Source: Streptomyces sp. NBC_01197 | GTDB lineage: Bacteria; Actinomycetota; Actinomycetes; Streptomycetales; Streptomycetaceae | DNA: 64,000 nt | Reading direction: 5' to 3' | NCBI RefSeq assembly: GCF_036010505.1 | Contig: NZ_CP108569.1 | Coordinates: 6,005,001 to 6,069,000, forward strand | Shown: piece by piece, positions 1 through 10,681 of the stretch | How the letters are laid out: every line of letters starts with the position of its first letter | Position numbering within the stretch: the stretch's first letter is position 1 | The notes under the pieces: model-generated | Told to the model about the DNA's origin: nothing | Database searches by the model: none | The model's input: only the letters and a program-made list of their open reading frames with translations | Made by a program: the position numbers and the translations under genes

Positions 1-694
1 CCGCGTACTCGCCGCCCGACCTGGTCCGTACGGTCAGGCCATCGCCGCCGTGCGTCACCACCACCGCCTGCGGCCCCGCGGCCAGCCACTCCTCCGGGGT
101 GCCGCCGAGCCACTGGGCGTCCTCCTCCGACAGCTTCAGGAGGGTGACATGGGGCAGCCAGCCCTGGAACCGCTTCCGGTAGGCGTCCCCGTCCTGGATC
201 AGTCCTGCCCTGATGTTCGGGTCGAGCAGGGTGAACACCCCGCGCGCCGATTCCCGCCGCAGCAGTGCCTCGTACGCACTCGCACCCGGTTCGAGGACCA
301 GTGAACAGGTACCAAGCGACAACGCCCGTACCTCGGAAGGCAGTTGCTCCGGGAGTTCGAATAGCCGGTCCGCGCTGCCCTCGGCGTAGAAGCCGTATCC
401 GGCGGAGCCGTCGTCGCTGAGTGCCGCCACCGCCAGCGTGGTCGGCTCCGGGCCGCGCTGCACCAGGGAAAGGTCCACTCCGGCCGCCCGCAGCCCGCCG
501 AGCAGTGCCTCGCCGAAGCCGTCGGTGGACACTCGCGAACAGAAGCTCACCTGGGCACCGAGGCGCCCCAGGGCGACGGCCGTGTTGTAGGGCCCGCCGC
601 CCAGCCGCGGCAGCAGGGCGGGCAGCGGTTCACCGGGCGCGGCGGCGTTCTGCGGCACCAGGTCGATCAGGGACTCTCCGGCGACGGTGATCAC
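1..694 (-). CDS. PfkB-family carbohydrate kinase, N-terminal part (runs off window)
   Basis: Reading leftward from a GTG at 694 gives 231 codons without a stop to the window edge. The start ITVAGESLIDLVP, then the glycine-rich RLGGGPYNTAVALGRLG and later LDPNIRAGL, is the layout of the ribokinase/PfkB family (GE-x-LID start, GG-xx-xN-A substrate region, D-P-N/R motif). These enzymes phosphorylate a sugar or nucleoside with ATP in the cytosol. The ATP-binding GAGD motif lies outside the window, so the substrate cannot be guessed beyond a fructokinase-like sugar kinase. The start is supported by a GGGA stretch four bases upstream. The neighbour at 818 is divergent. Confidence 0.85.
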   Translation of the reverse strand, partial: MITVAGESLIDLVPQNAAAPGEPLPALLPRLGGGPYNTAVALGRLGAQVSFCSRVSTDGFGEALLGGLRAAGVDLSLVQRGPEPTTLAVAALSDDGSAGYGFYAEGSADRLFELPEQLPSEVRALSLGTCSLVLEPGASAYEALLRRESARGVFTLLDPNIRAGLIQDGDAYRKRFQGWLPHVTLLKLSEEDAQWLGGTPEEWLAAGPQAVVVTHGGDGLTVRTRSGGEYA

Positions 695-817
695 AGATCC
701 CGAACGTAGCGGAAGTTCCCGGGCCCGTAAACGCCGCAAACACCGCCTGCGATGGCAGAGATCTCCACCGGTATGGTCGGTTCCGTCGCCCATGCCTGTT
801 GAACAGTGGAGCCTCTC

Positions 818-1243
818 ATGACCGGTCTGCCCCCCGCCCGTCGTTCCGTCCTCATGGGAGCCGCCCTGGCGGGCGCCGCGGGGCTCGGGCTCACCGCCTG
901 CTCCGGCGGGGGCGGTGGCACCTCGTCGGGGCCGGACAAGCCCGTCGACCTCGGAGCGGCGGACGCCGTGCCGGTCGGCGGGGTCAAGTACTACCGGGAC
1001 CAGTTCCTGATCGTGAGCCGGCCGAGCGCCGACGAGTACAAGGCGCTCTGGTCGCGGTGCACCCACCAGAACTGCCCCCTGCAGAAGATCGAGGGCAAGG
1101 TGGGCATCTGCCCCTGCCACGGCAGCCGGTTCGACGTCACGAGCGGCAAGGTGCTGCAGGGCCCGGCCGGCCGCCCGCTCGCGGACGTGCCGGTCAAGGT
1201 GGTGGGCGGAAAGCTCATCGCGGGCCCCGACGAGAAGGCCTGA
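818..1243 (+). CDS. Rieske [2Fe-2S] protein with Tat/lipoprotein signal
   Basis: 141 residues. The N-terminus has a twin-arginine (ARRSVLMG) followed by a hydrophobic stretch and the lipobox-like LTAC, so it is probably exported folded by Tat and lipid-anchored outside the membrane. A Gly-rich linker leads to a Rieske domain with CTHQNC and CPCHGSRFD, supplying the two Cys and two His that bind a [2Fe-2S] cluster. The protein is too short to be the bc1-complex Rieske subunit, so it is a stand-alone electron carrier with unknown partner. I chose ATG 818 because GGAG sits six bases upstream; a GTG at 806 would add four residues. It precedes uvrC by about 50 bases. Confidence 0.88.
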   Translation: MTGLPPARRSVLMGAALAGAAGLGLTACSGGGGGTSSGPDKPVDLGAADAVPVGGVKYYRDQFLIVSRPSADEYKALWSRCTHQNCPLQKIEGKVGICPCHGSRFDVTSGKVLQGPAGRPLADVPVKVVGGKLIAGPDEKA

Positions 1244-1295
1244 CGCCGCCCGCGGCGACTCCGCGCTGTCAGTCACCGCCAGTAGGGTGGGAGAC

Positions 1296-3323
1296 ATGGC
1301 AGACCCCTCCAGTTACCGCCCCAAGCCGGGACAGATCCCCGACTCCCCGGGGGTCTACAAATTCCGCGACGAGCACCGCCGGGTGATCTACGTCGGGAAA
1401 GCGAAGAGCCTGCGCCCACGCCTGTCCTCGTACTTCCAGGACCTGGCCAATCTCCACCCGCGCACCCGCACGATGGTCACCACGGCCGCCTCCGTGGAGT
1501 GGACGGTGGTCTCCACCGAGGTCGAGGCGCTCCAGCTCGAATACTCCTGGATCAAGGAATTCGACCCCCGTTTCAACGTCAAGTACCGCGACGACAAGAG
1601 CTATCCGTCCCTCGCGGTGACGATGAACGAGGAGTTCCCCCGGGTGCAGGTGATGCGTGGTCCCAAGAAGAAGGGCGTGCGCTACTTCGGCCCCTACGGC
1701 CACGCCTGGGCCATCCGCGAGACCGTCGACCTGATGCTCCGGGTCTTCCCCGTACGCACCTGCTCCGCCGGGGTGTTCAAACGATCCGCGCAGATCGGCC
1801 GTCCCTGCCTCCTCGGCTACATCGGCAAGTGCTCGGCGCCCTGCGTGGGCCGCGTCACCCCCGAGGAGCACCGCGAACTCGCCGAGGAGTTCTGCGACTT
1901 CATGGCCGGCCGCACCGGCACGTACATACGCCGTATCGAGCAGGAGATGCGGGACGCGGCGGAGGAGATGGAGTACGAGAAGGCCGCCAGGCTCCGCGAC
2001 GACATAGAGGCGCTCAAGCGCGCCCTGGAGAAGAACGCGGTGGTCTTCAACGACGCCACCGACGCCGACCTGATCGCGGTCGCCGAGGACGAGCTGGAGG
2101 CGGCCGTCCAGATCTTCCACGTCCGGGGCGGCCGGGTCCGCGGCCAGCGCGGCTGGGTGACCGACAAGGTCGAGGCCGTGGAGACCTCCGGCCTCGTCGG
2201 GCACGCGCTCCAGCAGCTGTACGGCGAGGAGAAGGGCGAGGGCGTGCCCAAGGAGGTGCTGGTCCCGGCCCTCCCGGAGCAGGCCGACGCCGTCTCCCAG
2301 TGGCTCGCGGACCGCCGCGGTTCGCATGTCTCGCTGCGTATCCCGCAGCGCGGCGACAAGAAGGACCTGATGGCGACCGTCCAGCGCAACGCCCAGCAGG
2401 CGCTGGTGCTGCACAAGACGAAGCGCGCTTCCGACCTCACCACCCGTTCCCGGGCCCTGGAGGAGATCGCCGCCGCGCTCGGTCTCGACAGCGCGCCGCT
2501 GCGGATCGAGTGCTACGACATCTCGCACCTCCAGGGCGACGACGTGGTGGCCTCGATGGTGGTCTTCGAGGACGGTCTGGTCCGCAAGGGCGAGTACCGC
2601 CGCTTCCAGATCAAGGGGTTCGAGGGCCAGGACGACGTCCGGTCCATGCACGAGGTGATCAACCGGCGCTTCCGGCGGTACCTCCAGGAGAAGGAGCGGA
2701 CGGGGGAGTGGACCGAGGAGCAGGCCGCCGGGGCCGTCGAGGAGGACGGCCGCCCCAAGCGGTTCGCGTACCCGCCCCAGCTGGTGGTGGTCGACGGCGG
2801 CCGGCCCCAGGTGGCGGCCGCGAAGCGCGCTCTCGACGAGCTGGGCATCGACGACATCGCGGTCTGCGGTCTCGCCAAGCGGCTGGAGGAGGTATGGCTG
2901 CCCGATGACGAGGACCCGGTGGTCCTGCCCCGGTCCAGCGAGGGGCTCTACCTCCTCCAGCGGGTGCGTGACGAAGCCCACCGCTTCGCCATCACCTATC
3001 AGCGCGCCAAGCGGGCCAAGCGCTTCAAGGCGGGGCCGCTCGACTCCGTCGCCGGTCTGGGCGACACCAGGAAACAGGCCCTGATCAAGCACTTCGGCTC
3101 GGTCAAGAAGCTGAAACAGGCCACAATCGAGCAGATCTGCGAAGTGCCCGGGATAGGCCGCAGGACGGCCGAGTCGGTGGCCGTGGCGCTCGCACGGACG
3201 GCCCCGGCCGCCCCTGCCGTGAACACGGCAACAGGAGAGATCATTGAAGACCACCGGGAAACCGAAGACCACGGGGAAACCGAAGACCACGGGGAAGACG
3301 ACGGGGGCGACACAGATGAGTGA
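1296..3323 (+). CDS. uvrC: Excinuclease ABC subunit C
   Basis: 675 residues. UvrC makes both incisions around a UvrB-bound lesion in nucleotide excision repair. The N-terminal GIY-YIG nuclease is seen in GVYKFRDE and [14 protein letters not shown] (residues about 15-45). A UVR domain for UvrB contact ([19 protein letters not shown]) lies near 220. The RNase H-like second nuclease is marked by [11 protein letters not shown] and VVVDGGRPQ, and a helix-hairpin-helix tail ([12 protein letters not shown]) ends the conserved part. The last 25 residues are an acidic DHxET repeat unlike the family. A TAGGGT hexamer ends seven bases before ATG 1296, so the transcript may be leaderless. The stop overlaps the rapZ start by eight bases. 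Confidence 0.97.
   Translation: MADPSSYRPKPGQIPDSPGVYKFRDEHRRVIYVGKAKSLRPRLSSYFQDLANLHPRTRTMVTTAASVEWTVVSTEVEALQLEYSWIKEFDPRFNVKYRDDKSYPSLAVTMNEEFPRVQVMRGPKKKGVRYFGPYGHAWAIRETVDLMLRVFPVRTCSAGVFKRSAQIGRPCLLGYIGKCSAPCVGRVTPEEHRELAEEFCDFMAGRTGTYIRRIEQEMRDAAEEMEYEKAARLRDDIEALKRALEKNAVVFNDATDADLIAVAEDELEAAVQIFHVRGGRVRGQRGWVTDKVEAVETSGLVGHALQQLYGEEKGEGVPKEVLVPALPEQADAVSQWLADRRGSHVSLRIPQRGDKKDLMATVQRNAQQALVLHKTKRASDLTTRSRALEEIAAALGLDSAPLRIECYDISHLQGDDVVASMVVFEDGLVRKGEYRRFQIKGFEGQDDVRSMHEVINRRFRRYLQEKERTGEWTEEQAAGAVEEDGRPKRFAYPPQLVVVDGGRPQVAAAKRALDELGIDDIAVCGLAKRLEEVWLPDDEDPVVLPRSSEGLYLLQRVRDEAHRFAITYQRAKRAKRFKAGPLDSVAGLGDTRKQALIKHFGSVKKLKQATIEQICEVPGIGRRTAESVAVALARTAPAAPAVNTATGEIIEDHRETEDHGETEDHGEDDGGDTDE
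3246..3296 (+). repeat. 18-bp tandem repeat in the uvrC tail
   Basis: An 18-bp unit (gaagaccacggggaaacc) occurs at 3246-3263 with one mismatch, at 3264-3281, and as 15 bases from 3282. It encodes the acidic DHxETE repeats at the UvrC C-terminus, just before the rapZ start. Being a multiple of three, copy-number change would keep the uvrC frame. Confidence 0.9.
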
Positions 3324-4260
3324 CGAGCAGGAACGGGACGGAGCAGACGTGAGTACGGGCAGTGCGGGCACGGGCACACCGGCCGAGACCACGGACGCAG
3401 CCATTCCGGAGCTGGTGATCATCTCCGGGATGTCCGGCGCCGGACGCTCCACCGCGGCGAAGTGTCTGGAGGACCTGGGCTGGTTCGTCGTCGACAACCT
3501 CCCGCCCGCGCTGATCCCCACCATGGTGGAGCTCGGCGCCCGCTCACAGGGCAACGTGGCCCGTATCGCCGTTGTCGTCGACGTACGCGGCCGCCGGTTC
3601 TTCGACAATCTGCGCCAGTCCCTCGCGGACCTGGCCGCCAAGCAGGTCACCCGGCGGATCGTCTTCCTCGAGTCGTCCGACGACGCGCTGGTGCGCCGCT
3701 TCGAATCGGTCCGCAGACCGCACCCGCTCCAGGGGGACGGCCGGATCACCGACGGCATCGCCGCCGAGCGTGACCTGCTGCGCGAGCTGCGCGGCGACGC
3801 CGACCTGGTGATCGACACCTCCAGCCTCAACGTGCACGAACTGCGGGCCAAGATGGACGCCCAGTTCGCCGGCGACGAGGAGCCCGAGCTGCGGGCGACC
3901 GTGATGTCCTTCGGCTACAAGTACGGGCTCCCCGTCGACGCGGACCTCGTCGTCGACTGCCGGTTCCTGCCCAATCCGCACTGGGTCCCCGAGCTCCGCC
4001 CCTTCACCGGCCTCAACGAGGAGGTGTCCGCGTACGTCTTCAACCAGCCGGGCGCCAAGGAGTTCCTCAACCAGTACAGCGAGCTGCTCCAGATCATCGC
4101 CACCGGCTACCGCCGGGAGGGCAAGCGGTACGTGACCATCGCCGTCGGCTGTACCGGCGGCAAGCACCGCTCGGTGGCGATGTCCGAGAAGCTCGCCGCC
4201 CGGCTGGCGTCGGAAGGGATCGAGACGGTGCTCGTGCACCGGGACATGGGGCGCGAGTGA
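3316..4260 (+). CDS. rapZ: RapZ-family nucleotide-binding protein (RNase adapter family)
   Basis: 314 residues from ATG 3316. The P-loop [12 protein letters not shown] near residue 35 and the family signature [15 protein letters not shown] near the C-terminus identify RapZ (formerly YvcJ). In E. coli RapZ guides RNase E to the GlmZ small RNA. Actinobacteria lack GlmZ, so the role here is unknown, although the family binds nucleotides. The first 30 residues are Ser/Thr/Gly-rich and variable. The reading frame is open further upstream to 3244 but that part is the uvrC repeat read in another frame, so MSDEQ is the better start. The stop overlaps the next start (GTGA). Confidence 0.95.
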   Translation: MSDEQERDGADVSTGSAGTGTPAETTDAAIPELVIISGMSGAGRSTAAKCLEDLGWFVVDNLPPALIPTMVELGARSQGNVARIAVVVDVRGRRFFDNLRQSLADLAAKQVTRRIVFLESSDDALVRRFESVRRPHPLQGDGRITDGIAAERDLLRELRGDADLVIDTSSLNVHELRAKMDAQFAGDEEPELRATVMSFGYKYGLPVDADLVVDCRFLPNPHWVPELRPFTGLNEEVSAYVFNQPGAKEFLNQYSELLQIIATGYRREGKRYVTIAVGCTGGKHRSVAMSEKLAARLASEGIETVLVHRDMGRE

Positions 4261-5285
4261 CAGGCCGCAGCACCGCCAAGCTGCGGCGCGTACGGCTGGT
4301 ACCGGGCCGGATCAGGCGCGGTACCCAGCCGAAGGTCGTCGCACTGGGCGGCGGGAGGGGGCTCTCCGCCTCGCTCGCCGCGCTGCGCCGCATCACCGGG
4401 GATCTGACCGCCGTGGTCACGGTCGCCGACGACGGCGGCTCCAGCGGCCGGCTCCGTGAGGAGCTGGGCGTGCTGCCGCCCGGCGACCTGCGCAAGGCGC
4501 TCGCCGCGCTCTGCGGGGACGACGACTGGGGGCAGACCTGGGCCCGCGTGATCCAGCACCGCTTCCAGTCCAAGGGCGAACTGCACGAGCACGCGGTCGG
4601 CAATCTGCTGATCGTCGCCCTGTGGGAGCAGCTCGGCGACCATGTGCAGGCCCTGGACCTGGTCGGCAAGCTGCTCGGCGCGCACGGCAGGGTGCTGCCG
4701 ATGTCCGCGGTGCCGCTGGAGCTCCAGGCGCTGGTCCGCGGCCACGACCCGGCCCGCCCGGACGACGTCGACACGGTCCGCGGCCAGGCCACGGTTGCCC
4801 TCACCCCCGGCGAGGTGCAGTCCGTGCACCTGGTGCCGAACGACCCGCCGGCCGTCCCGGAGGCCGTCGCCGCGGTCCTCGACGCGGACTGGGTGGTCCT
4901 CGGCCCCGGCTCCTGGTTCTCCTCCGTGATCCCGCACCTGCTGGTGCCCGAACTGCTCGACGCGCTGGTCGAGACGAAGGCGCGCAAGGTGCTCTCGCTC
5001 AATCTCGCGCCGCAACCCGGTGAAACCGATGGCTTCTCACCGCAGCGTCATTTGGAGGTTTTGGCCCGACACGCCCCTAAACTCGCCCTGGACGTGGTGC
5101 TTGCCGACGAGGCCGCCGTGCCCGACCGCGCGAGTCTCGCCGAAGCCGCCAAAGGGCTCGGCGCGGCGGTCGAGCTGGCGCCCGTGGCCTCGCCCGACGG
5201 CTCCCCTACCCACGACAGGGAGCTGCTGGCCGCCGCGTACGACCGTATTTTTCGGATGCATGGAAGGATCGGCCCATGGCGATGA
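4257..5285 (+). CDS. yvcK: YvcK/gluconeogenesis-factor family protein (CofD-like)
   Basis: 342 residues. [17 protein letters not shown] followed by [18 protein letters not shown] and [10 protein letters not shown] are hallmarks of the YvcK/CofD fold. YvcK in Bacillus binds UDP-sugars and affects cell shape and growth on gluconeogenic carbon; the streptomycete function is not defined by sequence. GTG 4257 overlaps the rapZ stop by four bases, and its own stop overlaps the whiA start by ten, so rapZ, yvcK and whiA are translationally coupled. This trio is conserved across Gram-positive bacteria. Confidence 0.95.
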   Translation: MTGRSTAKLRRVRLVPGRIRRGTQPKVVALGGGRGLSASLAALRRITGDLTAVVTVADDGGSSGRLREELGVLPPGDLRKALAALCGDDDWGQTWARVIQHRFQSKGELHEHAVGNLLIVALWEQLGDHVQALDLVGKLLGAHGRVLPMSAVPLELQALVRGHDPARPDDVDTVRGQATVALTPGEVQSVHLVPNDPPAVPEAVAAVLDADWVVLGPGSWFSSVIPHLLVPELLDALVETKARKVLSLNLAPQPGETDGFSPQRHLEVLARHAPKLALDVVLADEAAVPDRASLAEAAKGLGAAVELAPVASPDGSPTHDRELLAAAYDRIFRMHGRIGPWR

Positions 5286-6265
5286 CGGCAGCGGTGAAGG
5301 ACGAAGTCTCCCGGCTCCCCGTCACCCGGACCTGCTGCAGGAAGGCGGAGGTTTCGGCGATTCTTCGGTTCGCCGGCGGGCTGCACCTGGTGAGCGGACG
5401 GATTGTGATCGAGGCGGAACTGGACACCGCCATGGCGGCGCGCAGGCTCAAGCGGGACATCCTGGAGATCTTCGGGCACAACTCGGAACTGATCGTGATG
5501 GCCCCCGGCGGGCTGCGCAGAGGCAGCCGCTATGTCGTACGGGTCGTGGCGGGCGGCGATCAGCTGGCACGCCAGACCGGCCTGGTGGACGGCCGCGGCC
5601 GCCCCATCCGCGGGCTGCCCCCGCAGGTGGTCTCGGGGGCCACCTGTGACGCCGAGGCGGCCTGGCGCGGGGCCTTCCTCGCGCACGGCTCGCTCACCGA
5701 GCCGGGCCGCTCCTCATCGCTCGAGGTGACCTGCCCCGGGCCCGAGGCGGCGCTGGCCCTGGTGGGCGCGGCGCGCAGGCTGCAGATCGCCTCCAAGGCC
5801 CGTGAGGTCCGCGGTGTGGACCGGGTCGTCGTCCGGGACGGGGACGCGATCGGCGCCCTGCTCACCCGGCTCGGCGCGCACGAGTCCGTCCTGGCGTGGG
5901 AGGAGCGGCGGATGCGCCGTGAGGTCCGCGCCACCGCCAACCGCCTCGCCAACTTCGACGACGCCAACCTCCGCCGCTCGGCACGGGCCGCGGTCGCCGC
6001 CGGGGCCAGGGTGGGCCGTGCGCTGGAGATCCTCGCCGACGAGGTGCCCGAGCACCTCGCGGCGGCCGGCCGGCTGCGGATGGAGCACAAGCAGGCGTCG
6101 CTGGAGGAGCTCGGCGCGCTCGCCGACCCGCCGCTGACCAAGGACGCCGTCGCGGGCCGGATCCGCCGGCTGCTCGCCATGGCCGACAAGCGGGCGCAGG
6201 ATCTGGGCATCCCCGGTACGGAGTCCACGCTGTCCGAGGAGATGGACGACAGCCTGGTCGGCTGA
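5276..6265 (+). CDS. whiA: Sporulation transcription regulator WhiA
   Basis: 329 residues, usual length. The N-terminal half is the degenerate LAGLIDADG-homing-endonuclease-like domain ([19 protein letters not shown]-type core at [10 protein letters not shown]). The C-terminal part carries the WhiA helix-turn-helix with [25 protein letters not shown]. In Streptomyces WhiA works with WhiB to stop aerial growth and start sporulation septation, activating ftsZ and other division genes. It ends the uvrC-rapZ-yvcK-whiA run. Start ATG 5276 lies inside the end of yvcK. Confidence 0.98.
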   Translation: MAMTAAVKDEVSRLPVTRTCCRKAEVSAILRFAGGLHLVSGRIVIEAELDTAMAARRLKRDILEIFGHNSELIVMAPGGLRRGSRYVVRVVAGGDQLARQTGLVDGRGRPIRGLPPQVVSGATCDAEAAWRGAFLAHGSLTEPGRSSSLEVTCPGPEAALALVGAARRLQIASKAREVRGVDRVVVRDGDAIGALLTRLGAHESVLAWEERRMRREVRATANRLANFDDANLRRSARAAVAAGARVGRALEILADEVPEHLAAAGRLRMEHKQASLEELGALADPPLTKDAVAGRIRRLLAMADKRAQDLGIPGTESTLSEEMDDSLVG

Positions 6266-6361
6266 ACCGCCGGAACCGGCGGAAGCTCCTCCCGCTGCGT
6301 TCCCGCGTTCCGGAAGTGATTCCGGAAGTGGCCGACCCGGAACGCCCCCAGCGTCCAACCC

Positions 6362-6397
6362 GTCGGTGCCGGTGCCCATATGGGTACCGGCACCGAC
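6362..6397 (+). promoter_or_regulatory. 36-bp near-perfect palindrome upstream of gap
   Basis: Two 16-base arms (GTCGGTGCCGGTGCCC and GGGTACCGGCACCGAC) flank ATAT with a single mismatch. It lies about 95 bases after the whiA stop and about 180 bases before gap. It could fold as a whiA terminator or be an operator for gap; there is no T-run, and its central ATAT makes it a good protein-binding palindrome. Confidence 0.6.
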
Positions 6398-6471
6398 GTA
6401 TGAGCCGGTGAATGTACTGGTGGGTAGGGGTGCCGGTGCCGGATGTCAAATTCCGTACGGGCCTGTTCGAT

Positions 6472-7581
<1,110 letters not shown>

Positions 7582-7610
7582 GCACGGGCCGGTAGGCAAC
7601 TCGATGTGAG

Positions 7611-7654
7611 CACGGGGCCCGGACTGCGCGACGAAGCGCGGTCCGGGCCCCGTG
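7611..7654 (+). terminator. 19-bp hairpin between gap and pgk
   Basis: Left arm CACGGGGCCCGGACTGCGC (7611-7629) pairs with 7636-7654 with one G-U pair around the loop GACGAA. No T-run follows. It lies 29 bases past the gap stop and 34 before pgk, and is a likely attenuator, processing site or 3'-end stabiliser. Confidence 0.75.
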
Positions 7655-7688
7655 GCCTGTCCAGATCGTCCAAGGAGTCCAGGAACCC

Positions 7689-8900
7689 ATGAAGACCATC
7701 GACGAACTTCTCGCCGAAGGGGTCGCGGGCAAGCGGGTATTCGTCCGTGCCGACCTCAATGTGCCGCTCTCCGGCACCACCATCACCGACGACGGCCGGA
7801 TCCGTGCCGTCCAGCCGACGGTGGCCAAGCTCGCGGAGGCCGGCGCCCGTGTCGTCGTCGCCTCGCACCTGGGCCGCCCCAAGGGCGCCCCGGACCCGGC
7901 GTTCTCACTGGCGCCCGCCGCGGCGCGCCTCGGTGAACTCCTCGGCGCCGACGTCGCGTTCGCGACCGACACGGTCGGCGAGTCCGCGAGGGCCACGGTC
8001 GCCGCCCTCAGCGACGGCCAGGTCGCCGTCATCGAGAACCTCCGCTTCAACGCGGGTGAGACCTCGAAGGACGACGCCGAGCGCGGCGCCTTCGCCGACC
8101 GGCTCGCCGAGCTGGCCGATGTCTACGTCGGCGACGGCTTCGGCGCCGTACACCGCAAGCACGCCTCGGTCTACGACCTCCCGGCGCGCCTGCCGCACGC
8201 CGCCGGCTACCTCATCGCCACCGAGGTCGGCGTCCTGAAGAAGCTGACCTCCGACGTCAAGCGCCCGTACGCCGTGGTGCTCGGCGGCGCCAAGGTCTCC
8301 GACAAGCTCGGTGTCATCGACCACCTCCTCGATCGGGCCGACCGCATCCTCATCGGCGGCGGCATGGCGTACACCTTCCTCAAGGCCCAGGGCCACGAGG
8401 TCGGCAGCTCCCTCCTCCAGGAGGACCAGATCCCGGTGGTCCGCGAATACCTGGAGCGCGCCAAGGCCAAGGGCGTGGAGTTCGTGCTCCCGGTCGACGT
8501 CGTGGTCTCCGCGGAGTTCCCCGACCTCAAGGCGAAGGCGCCGACGCACCCGGAGACGGTTCCCGCGGACGCGATCCCGGCCGGGCGGATGGGCCTGGAC
8601 AACGGCCCCGAGACCAACAAGCTCTACGCATCGAAGCTCGCCGACGCGGCCACCGTCTTCTGGAACGGCCCGATGGGCGTCTTCGAGCACCCCGACTACG
8701 CCGACGGCACCCGCGCCGTCGCGCAGGCACTCCTCGACAGCTCGGCCTTCACGGTCGTCGGCGGCGGCGACTCAGCCGCCGCGGTCCGCATCCTGGGCTT
8801 CGACGAGAACAAGTTCGGACACATCTCGACCGGTGGCGGCGCCAGCCTCGAATACCTTGAGGGCAAGACGCTTCCCGGCCTCGCCGCACTGGAGAACTGA
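7689..8900 (+). CDS. pgk: Phosphoglycerate kinase
   Basis: 403 residues. [10 protein letters not shown] near the N-terminus, ASHLGRPKG, and the C-terminal [13 protein letters not shown] with [14 protein letters not shown] are signature PGK motifs. The enzyme makes ATP and 3-phosphoglycerate from 1,3-bisphosphoglycerate. ATG 7689 has AAGGAG at about a dozen bases upstream. It follows the gap hairpin and is only eight bases from tpiA, suggesting pgk and tpiA share a transcript. Confidence 0.97.
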   Translation: MKTIDELLAEGVAGKRVFVRADLNVPLSGTTITDDGRIRAVQPTVAKLAEAGARVVVASHLGRPKGAPDPAFSLAPAAARLGELLGADVAFATDTVGESARATVAALSDGQVAVIENLRFNAGETSKDDAERGAFADRLAELADVYVGDGFGAVHRKHASVYDLPARLPHAAGYLIATEVGVLKKLTSDVKRPYAVVLGGAKVSDKLGVIDHLLDRADRILIGGGMAYTFLKAQGHEVGSSLLQEDQIPVVREYLERAKAKGVEFVLPVDVVVSAEFPDLKAKAPTHPETVPADAIPAGRMGLDNGPETNKLYASKLADAATVFWNGPMGVFEHPDYADGTRAVAQALLDSSAFTVVGGGDSAAAVRILGFDENKFGHISTGGGASLEYLEGKTLPGLAALEN

Positions 8901-8908
8901 CAAACCTC

Positions 8909-9694
8909 ATGACAAATCTGAGCACCCGCACCCCGCTGATGGCGGGCAACTGGAAGATGAACCTCAACCACCTGGAGGCCATCGCACACGTCCAGAAGCT
9001 CTCCTTCGCGCTCGCCGACAAGGACTACGACGCCGTCGAGGTGGCGGTCCTGCCGCCCTTCGTCGATCTGCGCTCCGTCCAGACCCTCGTGGACGGCGAC
9101 AAGATCAAGATCAAGTACGGCGCCCAGGACATCTCGGCGCACGACTCCGGCGCGTACACCGGTGAGATCTCCGGGCCGATGCTGGCCAAGCTGAAGTGCT
9201 CCTACGTGGCCGTCGGGCACAGCGAGCGCCGCCAGTACCACGCCGAGACCGACGAGCTCTGCAACGCCAAGGTCAAGGCCGCCTACCGGCACGGCATCAC
9301 GCCGATCCTCTGCGTCGGCGAGGGCCTGGACGTCCGCAAGGCCGGCCAGCAGGTCGAGTACACGCTGAAGCAGCTCGACGGCGGGCTCAAGGACATCCCC
9401 GCCGACGAGGCCGAGTCGATCGTGATCGCGTACGAGCCGGTATGGGCCATCGGCACCGGCGAGGTCGCCACCCCCGAGGACGCCCAGGAGGTCTGCGGGG
9501 CGATCCGCGGCCGGCTGGCCGAGCTGTACTCGCAGGAGCTGGCCGACAAGGTCCGCATCCAGTACGGCGGCTCCGTCAAGTCCGGGAACGTCGCCGCGAT
9601 CATGGCGCAGCCCGATGTGGACGGTGCGCTGATCGGCGGCGCCGCCCTCGACGCCGACGAGTTCGTCAAGATCGTCCGGTTCCGCGACCAGTGA
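8909..9694 (+). CDS. tpiA: Triosephosphate isomerase
   Basis: 261 residues. The substrate-binding Lys in MAGNWKMN, the catalytic His in VGHSERRQY, and the catalytic Glu in [11 protein letters not shown] are present, as is the phosphate-binding YGGSVKSGN near the C-terminus. It interconverts dihydroxyacetone phosphate and glyceraldehyde-3-phosphate. No Shine-Dalgarno sequence is visible in the eight-base gap after pgk, so translation probably depends on ribosomes terminating at pgk. Confidence 0.97.
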   Translation: MTNLSTRTPLMAGNWKMNLNHLEAIAHVQKLSFALADKDYDAVEVAVLPPFVDLRSVQTLVDGDKIKIKYGAQDISAHDSGAYTGEISGPMLAKLKCSYVAVGHSERRQYHAETDELCNAKVKAAYRHGITPILCVGEGLDVRKAGQQVEYTLKQLDGGLKDIPADEAESIVIAYEPVWAIGTGEVATPEDAQEVCGAIRGRLAELYSQELADKVRIQYGGSVKSGNVAAIMAQPDVDGALIGGAALDADEFVKIVRFRDQ

Positions 9695-9727
9695 GTATGC
9701 GCTAGCGCGGATCCGTCGTACCCTTGC

Positions 9728-9762
9728 GGGGCCGAGACGGCTGGCAGCAGCCGTCCGGCCCC
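9728..9762 (+). terminator. Imperfect hairpin after tpiA
   Basis: GGGGCCGAGACGGCT (9728-9742) pairs with AGCCGTCCGGCCCC (9749-9762) with one bulged base. It is followed by TTCGTCCGTTTT, a weak T-rich tract, so it may be a partial terminator between tpiA and secG. Confidence 0.6.
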
Positions 9763-9799
9763 TTCGTCCGTTTTGAGTTCCGAGGAAGTTGGTCCAGCC

Positions 9800-10036
9800 G
9801 TGATTCTGGGGTTCTCGATCGCCCTGATCGTCTTCAGCCTGCTGCTGATGCTGCTGGTGCTGATGCACAAGGGGAAGGGCGGCGGCCTCTCCGACATGTT
9901 CGGTGGCGGCATGCAGTCGTCCGTCGGCGGCTCCTCGGTCGCCGAGCGCAACCTCGACCGCATCACCGTGGTGCTCGGCCTGCTCTGGTTCGCGTGCATC
10001 GTCGTGCTCGGCCTGCTGATGAAGCTGAAGAACTGA
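9800..10036 (+). CDS. secG: Preprotein translocase subunit SecG
   Basis: 78 residues with two membrane spans: the first around [20 protein letters not shown] and the second around [18 protein letters not shown], joined by a Gly/Ser-rich loop containing [13 protein letters not shown], the family signature. SecG assists SecYE in protein export. I chose GTG 9800, about a dozen bases after GAGGAAG; the open frame to 9773 has no better start. Placement after tpiA is a conserved arrangement in many bacteria. Confidence 0.93.
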   Translation: MILGFSIALIVFSLLLMLLVLMHKGKGGGLSDMFGGGMQSSVGGSSVAERNLDRITVVLGLLWFACIVVLGLLMKLKN

Positions 10037-10169
10037 CCGTCGGTATCCGCGTTCTCTCCGCGTGTTGCCCGCGTTTCGGTGCGGGGGTGTAACTCCAATC
10101 ACTGGACGCGCGTTGGGCCTTACGTAGACTGGGGCATCTTCGAGCACCATCACGCAGGGAGTTACGACC

Positions 10170-10505
10170 GTGGCAAGTGGCAACGCGATCCGGGGAAGCC
10201 GGGTCGGAGCGGGGCCGATGGGGGAGGCCGAGCGGGGCGAGTCCGCACCGCGCCTCCGCATCTCCTTCTGGTGCTCGAACGGGCACGAGACGCAGCCGAG
10301 CTTCGCCCACGACGCGCAGGTTCCGGAGACCTGGGACTGCCAGCGCTGTGGGTTCCCGGCCGGTCAGGACAGCGACAACCCCCCGGATCCGCCGCGCACC
10401 GAGCCGTACAAGACCCACCTCGCCTACGTACGCGAGCGGCGCAGCGACGAGGACGGTGAGGCGATCCTCGCCGAGGCCCTCGCGAAGCTGCGGGGCGAAA
10501 TCTGA
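10170..10505 (+). CDS. RbpA-family RNA polymerase-binding protein
   Basis: 111 residues. The N-terminal AIRGSRVG matches the RbpA N-terminal tail (RGSRLG/RGTRL). A zinc-type core has CSNGHE and CQRCG, and the C-terminal part [20 protein letters not shown] resembles the sigma-interacting helix ERR-x-E-ELEELL-x-ERL of RbpA. RbpA stabilises the open complex of HrdB holoenzyme and affects rifampicin tolerance. The sequence is divergent from the classic streptomycete RbpA as I remember it, so it may be a second paralogue; I leave the symbol blank. GTG 10170 is preceded by AGGGAG. It has its own hairpin terminator. Confidence 0.8.
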   Translation: MASGNAIRGSRVGAGPMGEAERGESAPRLRISFWCSNGHETQPSFAHDAQVPETWDCQRCGFPAGQDSDNPPDPPRTEPYKTHLAYVRERRSDEDGEAILAEALAKLRGEI

Positions 10506-10516
10506 CAGCGTGAATG

Positions 10517-10547
10517 CCGGCCGGAACCCACTCGGGTGTCCGGCCGG
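10517..10547 (+). terminator. Hairpin after the rbpA-family gene
   Basis: CCGGCCGG (10517-10524) pairs with 10540-10547 and an inner ACCC/GGGT stem closes an ACTC loop, with a small internal bulge. It starts 12 bases after the stop codon. Confidence 0.65.
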
Positions 10548-10681
10548 ACTGCGTGGTAGCCGCCGCCCGGCCGTGCCCGCGACGGCCCGTGGGCCGGGAG
10601 CGCTTGTCGCGGCGCTCGCCCGCCGGATCAATTAGGTTGGACGGAGCGGGGCAGGTACGCAGGTACGAGAAGAATGGACTG

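Noticed and set aside
1269..3851. 860-codon open frame antisense to uvrC and rapZ
   Set aside because: It is the mirror of genuine, well-conserved uvrC; long antisense frames are normal at this GC content and the translation has no recognisable domain.
10633..10638. TAGGTT as the pgi promoter -10
   Set aside because: No -35 at the right distance (nearest TTGTCG is 23 bases away).
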